From HKCCE3408 sp038530555 (lineage in GTDB: Bacteria; Pseudomonadota; Alphaproteobacteria; Rhodobacterales; Rhodobacteraceae): a DNA stretch of 64,000 nt. Where the stretch lies: assembly GCA_038530555.1 (NCBI GenBank), contig JBCBCN010000005.1:208580-272579 (forward strand), written 5' to 3'. A model generated the notes under the pieces. That model made no database searches, was not told the DNA's origin, and saw only the letters and a program-made list of their open reading frames with translations. Below are positions 8,209 through 16,773 of this stretch, piece by piece. A program made the translations under genes and the position numbers. The number at the start of each line of letters is the position of its first letter. Positions within the stretch are counted from its first letter, which is position 1.

Positions 8209-9636
8209 ATGACCAGCAGCGAGCCGAGTTTTCGGGAATCCGTCGAAGCCATGTTCAATCGCGCCGCTGCGCTGATCGATCTGCCCCCAGGAATGGAAGA
8301 GAAAATCCGCGTCTGTAACTCCACCTATGTCGTGCGCTTCGGGGTGCGCCTGCGCGGCGAGATCCGGACCTTTACCGGCTACCGCGCGGTGCATTCCGAG
8401 CATATGGAGCCGGTCAAAGGCGGCATCCGTTACGCAGGCAATGTCCACCAAGACGAGGTCGAGGCGCTCGCGGCATTGATGACGTTCAAATGCGCCCTGG
8501 TCGAGACGCCTTTCGGTGGCTCAAAGGGCGGCCTTTGCATCGATCCGCGTGAATTCAACGAGGAAGAGCTTGAGCAGATCACCCGGCGTTTCGCCTATGA
8601 GTTGATCAAGCGCGACCTGATCGATCCTGCGCAAAACGTCCCGGCGCCCGATATGGGCACGGGCGAGCGTGAAATGGCGATTATGGCCGATCAATATTCG
8701 CGCATGAACACCTCTGACATCAATGCGCAGGCCTGTGTGACTGGCAAACCGCCCCATGCAGGCGGGATTGCGGGACGGGTCGAGGCGACGGGGCGCGGCG
8801 TGCAATACGCGCTCAGGGAGTTTTTCCGCCACCCCGAGGACATTGCCAAAGCGGGCTTGAGCGGCAGCTTGCAGGGCAAGCGCATCATCGTGCAGGGCCT
8901 GGGCAATGTTGGCTATCACGCGGCCGCATTCCTCACCGCAGAAGACGGGGCGATGGTCACCCATGTGATCGAGCGTGATGGCGCAATCCACAACCCGGAC
9001 GGCATTGACATCGAGGGGTTGCGCGCTTGGATCTCCGGGCATGGCGGCGTCAAGGGCAGCCCACAGGGCACCTTCATCGAAGACGGCAGCGGTGTGTTGG
9101 AAGAAGCCTGCGATATCCTGATCCCCGCCGCGCTGGAGGGGGTCATTCACCGCGACAACGCCGACCGCATCCAAGCGCCGCTGATCATCGAGGCCGCCAA
9201 CGGACCCGTTACGGCCAGCGCTGATGAGATCCTGCGCAAAAAGGGCACAATCATCATCCCCGATCTCTATGCCAATGCCGGCGGCGTCACGGTCAGCTAT
9301 TTCGAATGGGTCAAAAATCTGAGCCACATTCGCTTTGGCCGCATGCAGCGACGCCAGGAGGAATCGCGCCACTCTCTAATCGTAGAAGAGCTGGAGCGGC
9401 TATCCCGTGACACTGGGATCGGCTGGACGCTCAGCCCGGATTTCAAGGAAAAGTACCTGCGCGGCGCGGGCGAGCTGGAGCTGGTGCGGTCGGGTTTAGA
9501 CGACACAATGCGCGCCTCCTACAACGCCATGCGGGAGGAATGGCACAATCGCGAAGACGTGCCGGATCTGCGCACGGCGGCCTATCTCGTCTCGATCCGG
9601 CGTGTCGCGCAGTCCTATAAGGCCAAGGGTCTCTAA
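8209..9636 (+). CDS. gdhA: glutamate dehydrogenase (Glu/Leu/Phe/Val family)
   Basis: 475 residues. The substrate-binding PVKGGIRY and the glycine-rich GGSKGG segments lie in the N-terminal half. A Rossmann NAD(P) fold carries IVQGLGNVGYHAAAF near residue 225. The enzyme reversibly deaminates glutamate to 2-oxoglutarate and ammonia and links carbon and nitrogen metabolism. Length and motifs suit the hexameric bacterial and archaeal type rather than the 450-residue NADP enzyme of enterics. GTGGGAGGAAC just before ATG 8209 is a strong ribosome site. It stands alone, divergent from the tad genes. Leucine or valine specificity cannot be excluded by eye. Confidence 0.92.
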   Translation: MTSSEPSFRESVEAMFNRAAALIDLPPGMEEKIRVCNSTYVVRFGVRLRGEIRTFTGYRAVHSEHMEPVKGGIRYAGNVHQDEVEALAALMTFKCALVETPFGGSKGGLCIDPREFNEEELEQITRRFAYELIKRDLIDPAQNVPAPDMGTGEREMAIMADQYSRMNTSDINAQACVTGKPPHAGGIAGRVEATGRGVQYALREFFRHPEDIAKAGLSGSLQGKRIIVQGLGNVGYHAAAFLTAEDGAMVTHVIERDGAIHNPDGIDIEGLRAWISGHGGVKGSPQGTFIEDGSGVLEEACDILIPAALEGVIHRDNADRIQAPLIIEAANGPVTASADEILRKKGTIIIPDLYANAGGVTVSYFEWVKNLSHIRFGRMQRRQEESRHSLIVEELERLSRDTGIGWTLSPDFKEKYLRGAGELELVRSGLDDTMRASYNAMREEWHNREDVPDLRTAAYLVSIRRVAQSYKAKGL

Positions 9637-9737
9637 CGCCGCCCCGGTTACTGAAGGAACCATCCCGTTAACAAAACTTTCAGACTTTCCGGCGACACCG
9701 GCGACGGGTCGGGGCGGTCTTTTGCGGGGTTGGAGCG

Positions 9738-10067
9738 ATGAACACCTTTTTGATCGGCACGGGCCTGATGCAATCGAGCGCGATGCAGGCCGCCTCGACG
9801 GCGCGCAATATCGCCAATGCGAACACACCGGGCTATCAGCGCACCGATATCCGTACGGGCGATGTGGTCCCCAACCAGGCCCCCGCCCAGCCACCGTTGG
9901 CGGCAGCGCCATTGCAAGCGAACCGCCAAGGTCTCCCTCCAAGCAATGTCGATCTGGCCACAGAAATGGTGAACCTGATCCGCGTGCAGACGGGCTATGA
10001 GCTTGGCGTCAAACTGGTGAACGTGGCCGATGATATGACGCAAGAGACGCTCAACATCAAACGCTAG
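9738..10067 (+). CDS. orphan flagellar basal-body rod-like protein (FlgB/FlgC type)
   Basis: 109 residues. The N-terminal MQAASTARNIANANTPGYQR is the flagellar rod N-terminal motif (NxANxxTPGY). The C-terminal segment VNLIRVQTGYELGVKLVNVA matches the rod/hook C-terminal helix. FlgC is usually about 135 residues, so the middle is short. No other flagellar gene is nearby, and normal rod genes sit in flg clusters. It may be a diverged rod paralogue, a remnant, or part of a second flagellar system. ATG 9738 has GGAG at good spacing, which suggests it is translated. Confidence 0.75.
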   Translation: MNTFLIGTGLMQSSAMQAASTARNIANANTPGYQRTDIRTGDVVPNQAPAQPPLAAAPLQANRQGLPPSNVDLATEMVNLIRVQTGYELGVKLVNVADDMTQETLNIKR

Positions 10068-10079
10068 GTTGCTACCCGG

Positions 10080-10571
10080 CTAGTCCAGATCGGCGATCAT
10101 CACCTTGATCAGATCCGCAACGGATTTGGCCTGCCGCCCCGCCGTGGCGCCCCCGACCATCAGCAAACGACCCCACCGCCACCAAAGACCGGGCGCATAA
10201 ACCCTAGGCGTCATGGGATCCTTGAGCTTCAAGATGAAACCCGACGCCGGTTTGAACGCGAAAAAACCGCGATCGACCAGGGCCACATTGTCGAGCTCGC
10301 AAAGGACCCTTCCGTTTGCCTCGCGCAATTCATTCCGGGTCAATTCGATCACTTCGCCCGTTGCCTCCCAAATCCGGTAGGATAGAAAAAGCGCCCCGGC
10401 GCCAAGGCCGACAAGCAGTATGAGAAAGGCCAGATCAGCAGGGGGGAAAGCCGCCGCGAGGTACAACAGGAGCGTGCCCAAAACGCCCGAAAACCCGGTC
10501 GCCAAAGTCCGGCGCAGGGGTTGGGGCGTGATCCGCTCGATCACTTCATCGGGGTCGCCATCTCGCAACAT
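10080..10571 (-). CDS. membrane protein of unknown function
   Basis: 163 residues. Two predicted membrane helices at about residues 27-45 and 48-66 (FSGVLGTLLLYLAAAF and LAFLILLVGLGAGALFLSY) are followed by a cytoplasmic domain with a PH-like alternation of strands (EVIELTRNELREANGRVLCE). I do not recognise a named family. It converges with the flagellar-like gene (12-base gap) and starts 36 bases after the stop of the dehydrogenase gene on the same strand, so the two may be cotranscribed. Confidence 0.7.
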   Translation of the reverse strand: MLRDGDPDEVIERITPQPLRRTLATGFSGVLGTLLLYLAAAFPPADLAFLILLVGLGAGALFLSYRIWEATGEVIELTRNELREANGRVLCELDNVALVDRGFFAFKPASGFILKLKDPMTPRVYAPGLWWRWGRLLMVGGATAGRQAKSVADLIKVMIADLD

Positions 10572-10607
10572 GACCGCGCTCTATCGCAAGGTGGCGTGAT
10601 GCGAAAG

Positions 10608-11564
10608 TCAACCGCGCCGAATATGGACCTCCGCGCCCTCCGCCTCGGGCTCGTCGTCCTCCATCTCGGCGGGAAAACCCGGCGCTGTAATCCGTAGGCC
10701 GGTGAGATCCTCCAGCCGCCGGATGATGTTGGGAGACAGCTCTCGCGGGCCATATTGCGCGATCCCGTCTTCGAAGATCTCAATGAGTTTCGGGCTGATA
10801 TCCAGCGCGACATCAGCGGCATCCGCCAGCCCTTGGAACAGGCCGATATCCTTGGCCACCAAATCCATCGTGAAGCTGATGTCACGGCTGCCGTTCAGGA
10901 TCACTTGGCTTTCGGTTTCGTGCACAAAACTTGTCCCAGAAGAGATCGCGATCCCTTCATAGGACGTCGCCAGATCGAGCCCTGCGGCTTTGGCGATCAC
11001 AAGCGCCTCACAACAGCTCACCAAATTGGCGGTCGCTAGATAGTTGGTGATGACTTTCAAAACAGAAGCCGAGCCCAGATCGCCGGTGTGAAGAACCCTT
11101 CGGCCCATCGTGGTCAGGATCGGCAAGACCCGCTCGAAACTCGCGCGGGTCGCGCCTGCGAAGATTGAGATGTTGCCAGTCCCTGCCCTGTGGCAGCCGC
11201 CTGACACCGGGCAATCGACGGCTTCACCGCCCGCGGCGATCACCTTGGCACCGAGGCGTTTGATCTCCTCTGCGTCGGTCGTGCTCATCTCAAGCCAGGT
11301 TTTTCCCGGGCCCACCGCCTCGAGCAATCCGCCCAGCCCCTCGACCGTCTGCGCCGAGATATCGGGACGGGGGAGGCACGTGATGACGGCGTCATTCTCC
11401 GCCATCATCTGGGCAGGGCCTTCGCCCGGGATCGCGCCAAGGCCCTCGAATTCAGCCATTTTCTCGCGGTCGAGGTCGAAAACCGTGACCCGCCAGCCAT
11501 TGCGCAGCAAGGTCCCGGCCAGCTTGCCGCCGACATTGCCCAAGCCGATAAAGCCGATATTCAT
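10608..11564 (-). CDS. NAD(P)-dependent beta-hydroxyacid dehydrogenase (3-hydroxyisobutyrate type)
   Basis: 318 residues. The N-terminal dinucleotide motif is IGFIGLGNVGGKLAGTLL. The substrate motif DCPVSGGCHRAGTGNISIFA lies near residue 115, and the catalytic lysine region VLKVITNYLATANLV near 165. These are the marks of the HIBADH, tartronate semialdehyde reductase and glyoxylate reductase family. The exact substrate cannot be read from sequence. ATG 11564 has GGAGGAG in front and gives the usual start; the frame extends 22 codons further upstream. The C-terminus carries an extra acidic tail (DDEPEAEGAEV). It is divergent from the alpha/beta hydrolase gene. Confidence 0.85.
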   Translation of the reverse strand: MNIGFIGLGNVGGKLAGTLLRNGWRVTVFDLDREKMAEFEGLGAIPGEGPAQMMAENDAVITCLPRPDISAQTVEGLGGLLEAVGPGKTWLEMSTTDAEEIKRLGAKVIAAGGEAVDCPVSGGCHRAGTGNISIFAGATRASFERVLPILTTMGRRVLHTGDLGSASVLKVITNYLATANLVSCCEALVIAKAAGLDLATSYEGIAISSGTSFVHETESQVILNGSRDISFTMDLVAKDIGLFQGLADAADVALDISPKLIEIFEDGIAQYGPRELSPNIIRRLEDLTGLRITAPGFPAEMEDDEPEAEGAEVHIRRG

Positions 11565-11666
11565 GCGACCCTCCTCCGTTTGCCTCATTGCGTCGAGGAT
11601 CGGCCGTGGCGTCATGTCCAAAACCGACATCTAGCCAGGCACGGCTCGGCGATTTAGAGCGGATGA

Positions 11667-12425
11667 ATGATCGAACAGTATGCCCATGGTGAGCCGAGCT
11701 CGGCACCGCGTCTCCTGATCGCGCATGGCCTCTTTGGCTCAGCGCGCAATTGGTCGGTGATCGCCAAACGGCTGAGTGCGTCGCGCCAGGTGATCACGGT
11801 CGACATGCGCAATCACGGCCGCTCCTTCTGGGACCCGATGCATGACTATGGCGCGTTGGGCCGTGATCTGGCCGAGGTGATCGAGGCGCAAGGCGAGGCG
11901 ATGGATGTTCTGGGCCATTCGATGGGCGGGAAGGCGGCGATGGCCCTGGCGCTGAACCGCCCTGAGTTGCTGCGTCGTCTAATCGTCGCCGACATTGCAC
12001 CAGTGACCTATGGGCATTCGCAGACCCATTTGATCGAGGCGATGCGCAGCTTGGATCTAAGCCAGGTGAGCTCGCGCGGGGAGGCGGATGCGGCTTTGGC
12101 GGGTGTGATCGAGGAGGCCTCGGTGCGGGCGTTTTTGCTGCAAAGTTTGGACGTTTCGGGGCGAGCGTGGCGGCTTAACCTGGATGCGCTGAGCGATCAA
12201 ATGGACGCAATCACAGGCTGGCCCGATTTTGCGCAAAGCTTTGACGGGTCGACGTTTTTTCTAAGTGGTGCGGCGTCGGACTATGTGACGGCGGAGGCGA
12301 GGCCGGAGATCAAGCGGCTATTTCCGGCGGCGCGCTTTGCAAAGATCCCCGGAGCGGGGCATTGGCTGCATGCGGAGAAGCCGCGGGAGTTCGAGGCGGC
12401 GGTTGAGGCATTTTTGAGCACCTGA
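11667..12425 (+). CDS. alpha/beta hydrolase (YbfF-like esterase)
   Basis: 252 residues. The oxyanion-hole motif is LLIAHGLFGSARNW, the nucleophile elbow is GHSMGG (Ser near residue 90) and the C-terminal His is in GAGHWLHAEKP. The DMRNHGRS segment is typical of YbfF-type esterases, which act on acyl-CoA or short esters. The catalytic triad appears complete. The start is not marked by a strong ribosome site. A terminator-like hairpin lies about 115 bases after the stop. The physiological substrate is unknown. Confidence 0.88.
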   Translation: MIEQYAHGEPSSAPRLLIAHGLFGSARNWSVIAKRLSASRQVITVDMRNHGRSFWDPMHDYGALGRDLAEVIEAQGEAMDVLGHSMGGKAAMALALNRPELLRRLIVADIAPVTYGHSQTHLIEAMRSLDLSQVSSRGEADAALAGVIEEASVRAFLLQSLDVSGRAWRLNLDALSDQMDAITGWPDFAQSFDGSTFFLSGAASDYVTAEARPEIKRLFPAARFAKIPGAGHWLHAEKPREFEAAVEAFLST

Positions 12426-12538
12426 CCGCAATATATCGGGTTTCGACGGATCTGAGCCCAAGATTTTGTTGTGTTTCAGAGTTCTGTGGCCTATCTCACG
12501 CGTACAGGTGCAAAAGACGCGGTTTGCAAAACTGACGG

Positions 12539-12571
12539 CGGGGTCACTCGGCATATGGCCGGGCGACCCCG
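12539..12571 (+). terminator. terminator-like hairpin after the alpha/beta hydrolase
   Basis: CGGGGTC (12539-12545) pairs with GACCCCG (12565-12571), followed by TAAATTTTT. The loop of 19 bases is long and the T run is preceded by AAA, so it may be a weak terminator. Its position after the hydrolase gene fits termination of that transcript. Confidence 0.5.
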
Positions 12572-13152
12572 TAAATTTTTGCCGTGATATCAGATAGGTA
12601 GAAGGCGCCAGGTGCTTAGACGCGGTCTATGCAATATGCCCTCAAGGGACACACCCTGACGCCTTCCTGAACCGATCCCCCCAGGAGGGTTTTCGACCCA
12701 GATTTGCCGCGATGTTTCCATCGCTGCGAGGCTTTGACGACCCCGAAGGCCCGCCTCTCCTCACCCAACCTGGCCGAAGCCAAACCGCGCTGCGGAACGC
12801 ATCCCTACGCCCGCTGATCCGCCGAGCTTACACCCGACCGACCCCGACCCGCTCCTTTCCGACCTCCACCACATTGCTCCGAAAAGCCCTGCGATTTCGG
12901 GCGGTTACAGGATGTGTCTGGTTCGAAAAGCCTCGCGGCTCTCTCCCCCGGCGCACCCCTCGGACCGTGCCGTCCAACTCATGATCATTGATCCGCGTTG
13001 GTTTGATCACGGTCCCCGAGACACCCGAGTCGGGCAAGGGGGAATGTGAGTCTGGCCTGACATTTCTTGTGGATGAAAAGGTGGACAGGTCTCGGGATAG
13101 TGCGTGGGTTTTCTGCGGGTGCGAAGGGACGCGGAGAGGCGCCTGAGGGGGT

Positions 13153-13205
13153 GGTAGAATGCGGGTAGAATTGGGGTAGAACCGGGGTAGAAGCGGGGTA
13201 GACGG
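13153..13205. repeat. 11-base tandem repeat, about five units
   Basis: Five units with the core GGTAGA recur at exactly 11-base spacing (cores at 13153, 13164, 13175, 13186 and 13197). The variable positions are two to four bases in each unit. An 11-base period is close to one helical turn, so each core would face the same side of the DNA. No gene is assigned here. Confidence 0.85.
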
Positions 13206-13609
13206 ATTTGGGCTTGGGGCGGTTGCTGCGGTGCGGCGGGAGATTGCGCGCGCAGAACGCTCGCCGCGGATTAGCTTCGACGCCGAAAGCCTAAGTCCAA
13301 AGCAAATAAATGTGGGTCTTAACGGTGGAGCCCTGCAGAGAACTGAAAAGCGTTGGTTGCATACTTTTTGCAATATTCTCTGCCGGTTACATGAAAAATA
13401 CTGTTTCGGTCCTTGTCACTTTTGAAGTGTAAAAATCGTTCTTGTGTGATCGTTTTTTGGCGCTCACGGCATCTCAGCAAATGCGTTTGTAACAAGCCGC
13501 CGGCGGACCGCGGGCGGCAGTTTGGTTGGCGCATTGCAGGAATATGTCGAGGACGGGTTGCTTGACCAAGGCCGACAAAGGCAGGCAAAAATTTATGCGA
13601 CCGACCGTT

Positions 13610-13651
13610 TAGCATACGGCGTGATGGCAAGTAGCATACGGCGTGATGGCA
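13610..13651. repeat. 20-base direct duplication with 2-base spacer
   Basis: TAGCATACGGCGTGATGGCA occurs at 13610-13629 and again, identical, at 13632-13651. Each copy contains the partial palindrome GCATACGGCGTGATGGC. The duplication is not in a recognised gene. A recent slippage duplication or paired binding sites are both possible. Confidence 0.8.
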
Positions 13652-13820
13652 TGGCATTTAGGGTGCGCTCGCTAGCGAATCGTCATATTCATGCCGCACT
13701 GGCCGGTTAACGGCCGTAACGGGTTGTTTACTTTTTGCGACCTAGTGTAACAAGGGAACACCTTGCGGGGGGATCCATGGATGCGCTACTGCGCGCCCAT
13801 ATCAAAAGGCAAAGCTGAAC

Positions 13821-14021
13821 ATGCAATACGCAACTGACTGGCAAGCACGCGATAGGAGACGCGTTTTAAGGGGCGATAACATCTTTCGCACCTTTCAGTC
13901 TAACGGCATGCCAAACATGCCGGACGATTGGAGTTTTGAGCTGTCCGTCGAGACGACTTCTGATCGCGTGGCCGAGCGCTTGACATCACAAAAAGATAAG
14001 TCCACGGACGACGCTCGCTGA
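13821..14021 (+). CDS. orphan small protein, possibly the 5' part of a split gene
   Basis: A 66-residue ORF starting MQYATDWQARDRRRVLRGDN and ending in TGA. The next ORF begins one codon after this stop in the same frame, so the two could be one gene interrupted by a nonsense codon. No family is recognised. Base composition is more AT-rich than the flanking housekeeping genes, which suggests acquired DNA. Translation is uncertain because the ribosome site is weak. Confidence 0.4.
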   Translation: MQYATDWQARDRRRVLRGDNIFRTFQSNGMPNMPDDWSFELSVETTSDRVAERLTSQKDKSTDDAR

Positions 14022-14024
14022 TTT

Positions 14025-14636
14025 TTGCGGCGTTGCATAAAGGGATGTGCGTTGGGTATTGCAGATGGGGCGTTAGGGTCGCTAGGGTCTGATCCTGTCG
14101 CGAAGCTCGATGATTTCACAACATTCGATCGGGTTGTCGGACGATTTTGCCACACTCTTTCGGCTCGTTGCGGGTTTCGCTGTGTTATCAATGAGATCGA
14201 GCTTTTGAAAGCGCATCGAGAATGGCAACTGCTTCGAACAGAGTGGCTTACATACGGCACGATGCCGACGGGGACCACAGCGTTGAGCCATTTCAAAGTA
14301 TTTGGCATATTGTTGTACTGCTTGTCTGAATGCCCTTTTGTTGCTTTTGACAAATCAAACGATCCCGATCCTTGGCTTGAAGTCTATGGCGATCTCAAGT
14401 CGGCTGATGATATGACCTTGCGGATGGTTTTCGACGGACAGCATTATTACGTGGCCTGGTTGCTGTGCCACAATGCAATTGAAGAATTTGAGAAGCATAG
14501 GGTCGATAAGCGGACGAGCTACCAATCTCGAGTGACCATTGATTTTGAACTCGATATCGTCAGCCACCTAATGAGCGGGCTACATACGCCTAGCGGGCTG
14601 TACATGGTAATGAAGGCTTTGTTCTTTCGAGAATGA
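14025..14636 (+). CDS. hypothetical protein, possibly the 3' part of a split gene
   Basis: 203 codons from a TTG at 14025, running in the same frame as the 66-residue ORF upstream with only a TGA and one codon between them. The sequence looks like a real folded protein: mixed hydrophobic and charged segments (FDGQHYYVAWLLCHNAIEEF, TIDFELDIVSHLMSGLHTPS) and no low complexity. I do not recognise the family. It converges with lepA with a 6-base gap. GC content is lower than in the neighbouring genes. If the TGA is a mutation, the original protein would be about 271 residues. Confidence 0.6.
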   Translation: MRRCIKGCALGIADGALGSLGSDPVAKLDDFTTFDRVVGRFCHTLSARCGFRCVINEIELLKAHREWQLLRTEWLTYGTMPTGTTALSHFKVFGILLYCLSECPFVAFDKSNDPDPWLEVYGDLKSADDMTLRMVFDGQHYYVAWLLCHNAIEEFEKHRVDKRTSYQSRVTIDFELDIVSHLMSGLHTPSGLYMVMKALFFRE

Positions 14637-14642
14637 GCGGCT

Positions 14643-16442
14643 CTACCCATCCATCTTCAAAGCATTAATAAACGCCGACTGAGGAATCTCCACCTTCCCG
14701 AACTGCCGCATCTTCTTCTTCCCCGCCTTCTGCTTTTCCAGCAGCTTTTTCTTCCGCGTGACGTCTCCGCCATAGCACTTTGCCGTCACGTCCTTTCTCA
14801 AGGCCGCAATTGTCTCACGCGCGATCACCCTCCCGCCGATGGCTGCCTGGATCGGGATCTTGAACATGTGGCGGGGGATGAGGTCTTTGAGCTTCTCGCA
14901 CATGGCGCGGCCGCGCATTTCGGCGCGGTCTCGGTGGACCATGATGGACAGCGCGTCGACCGGCTCTTCGTTGACCAGGACTTGCATCTTGACCAGCGTA
15001 TCCTCGCGATAGCCGATCATCTGATAGTCAAAGCTCGCATAACCTTTGGTCACCGATTTCAGCCGGTCGTAGAAATCGAAAACCACTTCGTTGAGCGGCA
15101 GATCATAGACCACCATAGCCCGCGTTCCGGCATAGGTCAGGTCAAGCTGAATGCCGCGCCGGTCCTGGCAGAGCTTGAGGACATCGCCGAGAAATTCGTC
15201 GGGCACCAGGATCGTCGCTTTGATCCGCGGTTCTTCTATATGATCGACCACGGTTAGGTCGGGCATGTCGGCGGGGTTGTGCAGATCCCGGCGTTCGCCG
15301 TCCTTCATGTGGATGTGGTAGATCACGCTGGGCGCGGTGGTGATGAGCTCGATATCGTATTCCCGTTCGAGCCGGTCGCGGATGACCTCGAGGTGCAACA
15401 GCCCCAGAAAGCCGCAGCGGAAGCCGAAGCCGAGGGCGGCGGAGGTCTCCATCTCGTGGGAGAAGCTCGCGTCATTGAGCGCCAGTTTGTCGATGGCGTC
15501 GCGCAGGTCTTCGAAATCGGCGGCATCGACCGGGAAGAGGCCGCAGAAGACCACGGGTTGGGAGGGTTTGAAGCCCGGCAGCGGGGTTTCGGCGCGCTTT
15601 TTCTCGTGCGTGATGGTGTCGCCCACGCGGGTGTCGCGGACCTGTTTGATGGAGGCGGTGAGAAAGCCGATCTCCCCGGGGCCGAGCGCGTCGATGTCCT
15701 GCATGGCGGGTTTGAAGACGCCGAGCCGGTCGATGCCGTAGCTGGCGCCCGTCGACATCATGCGGATGCGGTCGCCGCGGCGGATCTCTCCGTCGATGAC
15801 GCGGATGAGGACGACGACGCCGAGATAGGGGTCGTAGTAGCTGTCGACGAGCATGGCCTTGAGGGCTGCGTCGCGGTCGCCCTGGGGCGCGGGGAGGCGC
15901 TGGACGATGGCCTCGAGCACGTCGGGGATGCCGAGGCCCGTTTTGGCTGAGATTTCGACGGCGTCATGGGCTTCGATCCCGATGACATCCTCGATCTGCT
16001 CGCGGACGCGGTCGGGTTCGGCGGCGGGCAGGTCGACCTTGTTCAGGACGGGGACGATTTCGTGATCTGCGTCGATCGCCTGATAGACATTGGCGAGCGT
16101 CTGCGCCTCGACCCCTTGGGAGGCGTCGACCACCAGGAGCGAGCCTTCGACCGCGCGCATCGAGCGGCTGACCTCATAGGCGAAGTCGACATGGCCGGGC
16201 GTGTCGATGAGGTTGAGGATATAGGTCTGGCCGTCCTTGGCCGGGTAGTCGATGCGCACGGTGTTGGCCTTGATGGTGATGCCGCGTTCCCGCTCGATAT
16301 CCATGCTGTCGAGGAGTTGTTCCTGCATGTCCCGCTCGGCCACGGTGCCGGTGAGCTGAATAAGCCGGTCCGCGAGCGTCGATTTGCCGTGGTCGATATG
16401 CGCCACGATCGAGAAGTTGCGGATGCGGGAGAGGTCGGTCAT
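14643..16442 (-). CDS. lepA: elongation factor 4 (LepA)
   Basis: 599 residues, the standard LepA length. The GTPase domain shows G1 (VAHIDHGKST), the switch II region (LIDTPGHVDFAYEVSRSMRA) and NKVD. The C-terminal domain specific to EF4 has the ending ECYGGDVTRKKKLLEKQK-like (here AKCYGGDVTRKKKLLEKQKA). LepA is a ribosome-associated GTPase that affects translation under stress and initiation. The ATG follows a plausible ribosome site. The gene ends 6 bases from the convergent orphan gene. Confidence 0.98.
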   Translation of the reverse strand: MTDLSRIRNFSIVAHIDHGKSTLADRLIQLTGTVAERDMQEQLLDSMDIERERGITIKANTVRIDYPAKDGQTYILNLIDTPGHVDFAYEVSRSMRAVEGSLLVVDASQGVEAQTLANVYQAIDADHEIVPVLNKVDLPAAEPDRVREQIEDVIGIEAHDAVEISAKTGLGIPDVLEAIVQRLPAPQGDRDAALKAMLVDSYYDPYLGVVVLIRVIDGEIRRGDRIRMMSTGASYGIDRLGVFKPAMQDIDALGPGEIGFLTASIKQVRDTRVGDTITHEKKRAETPLPGFKPSQPVVFCGLFPVDAADFEDLRDAIDKLALNDASFSHEMETSAALGFGFRCGFLGLLHLEVIRDRLEREYDIELITTAPSVIYHIHMKDGERRDLHNPADMPDLTVVDHIEEPRIKATILVPDEFLGDVLKLCQDRRGIQLDLTYAGTRAMVVYDLPLNEVVFDFYDRLKSVTKGYASFDYQMIGYREDTLVKMQVLVNEEPVDALSIMVHRDRAEMRGRAMCEKLKDLIPRHMFKIPIQAAIGGRVIARETIAALRKDVTAKCYGGDVTRKKKLLEKQKAGKKKMRQFGKVEIPQSAFINALKMDG

Positions 16443-16773
16443 TCGGGTGGCCTGTCTGAGGAGCGCTTGCAGGGGAGATATAGCAGGCGCGGGGTGCGGG
16501 AAAGGGGATGCGCGCGGGTGGCGCGAGCTGGCGCCTGGGCTGGCGGGGCGGCGAGAGCCTTTGGGATGGGCTTTCTTGCGCCTTTCGGCGAAGCTAGGAC
16601 GTCAGGAGCGCGAAGATTCGGGCCAGCGCGGAGACGCAGAGCATCAGGAGAAAAAGGGCCGGGGCGGCCGCGCAGAAGAGGCGCTTGGACGCGGTCGGGG
16701 CGGGTAAGGGCTGTCACGCGGAAGGTTCCCGAGTCGTAAAGCCAGATTTGACTATTCTGGAGACAATAACGGG
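16443..16773. other. 331-base gap between lepA and an unnamed gene
   Basis: Very GC-rich, divergent region between the lepA start and the TTG start at 16774, so it should hold both promoters. Open frames here are Arg/Gly/Ala-rich and shadow-like. No clear operator or RNA is seen. Confidence 0.5.

Larger units (their letters stand above)
12572..13820. other. gene-poor stretch of about 1.25 kb
   Basis: No convincing protein gene is visible. Open frames on both strands (plus 12712-12984, minus 12828-13373) are Pro/Arg/Ser/Thr-rich, lack family features and overlap each other. The stretch holds an 11-base tandem repeat and a 20-base direct duplication, listed separately, and several GC-rich self-complementary segments. 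I saw no tRNA, tmRNA, RNase P or SRP RNA signature. It may be a decayed region or carry an unrecognised RNA. Confidence 0.5.

Noticed and set aside
13153..13205. CRISPR array or iterons
   Set aside because: Units are 11 bases with no unique spacers; no cas genes or replication initiator gene are near.
12712..13373. Two overlapping open frames in the gene-poor stretch
   Set aside because: Pro/Arg/Ser/Thr-rich composition, no recognisable domain, overlap on opposite strands and no convincing ribosome site.
16384..16707. 107-residue frame upstream of lepA
   Set aside because: Starts inside the lepA coding region on the other strand and continues in GC-rich noncoding DNA with Gly/Arg composition.
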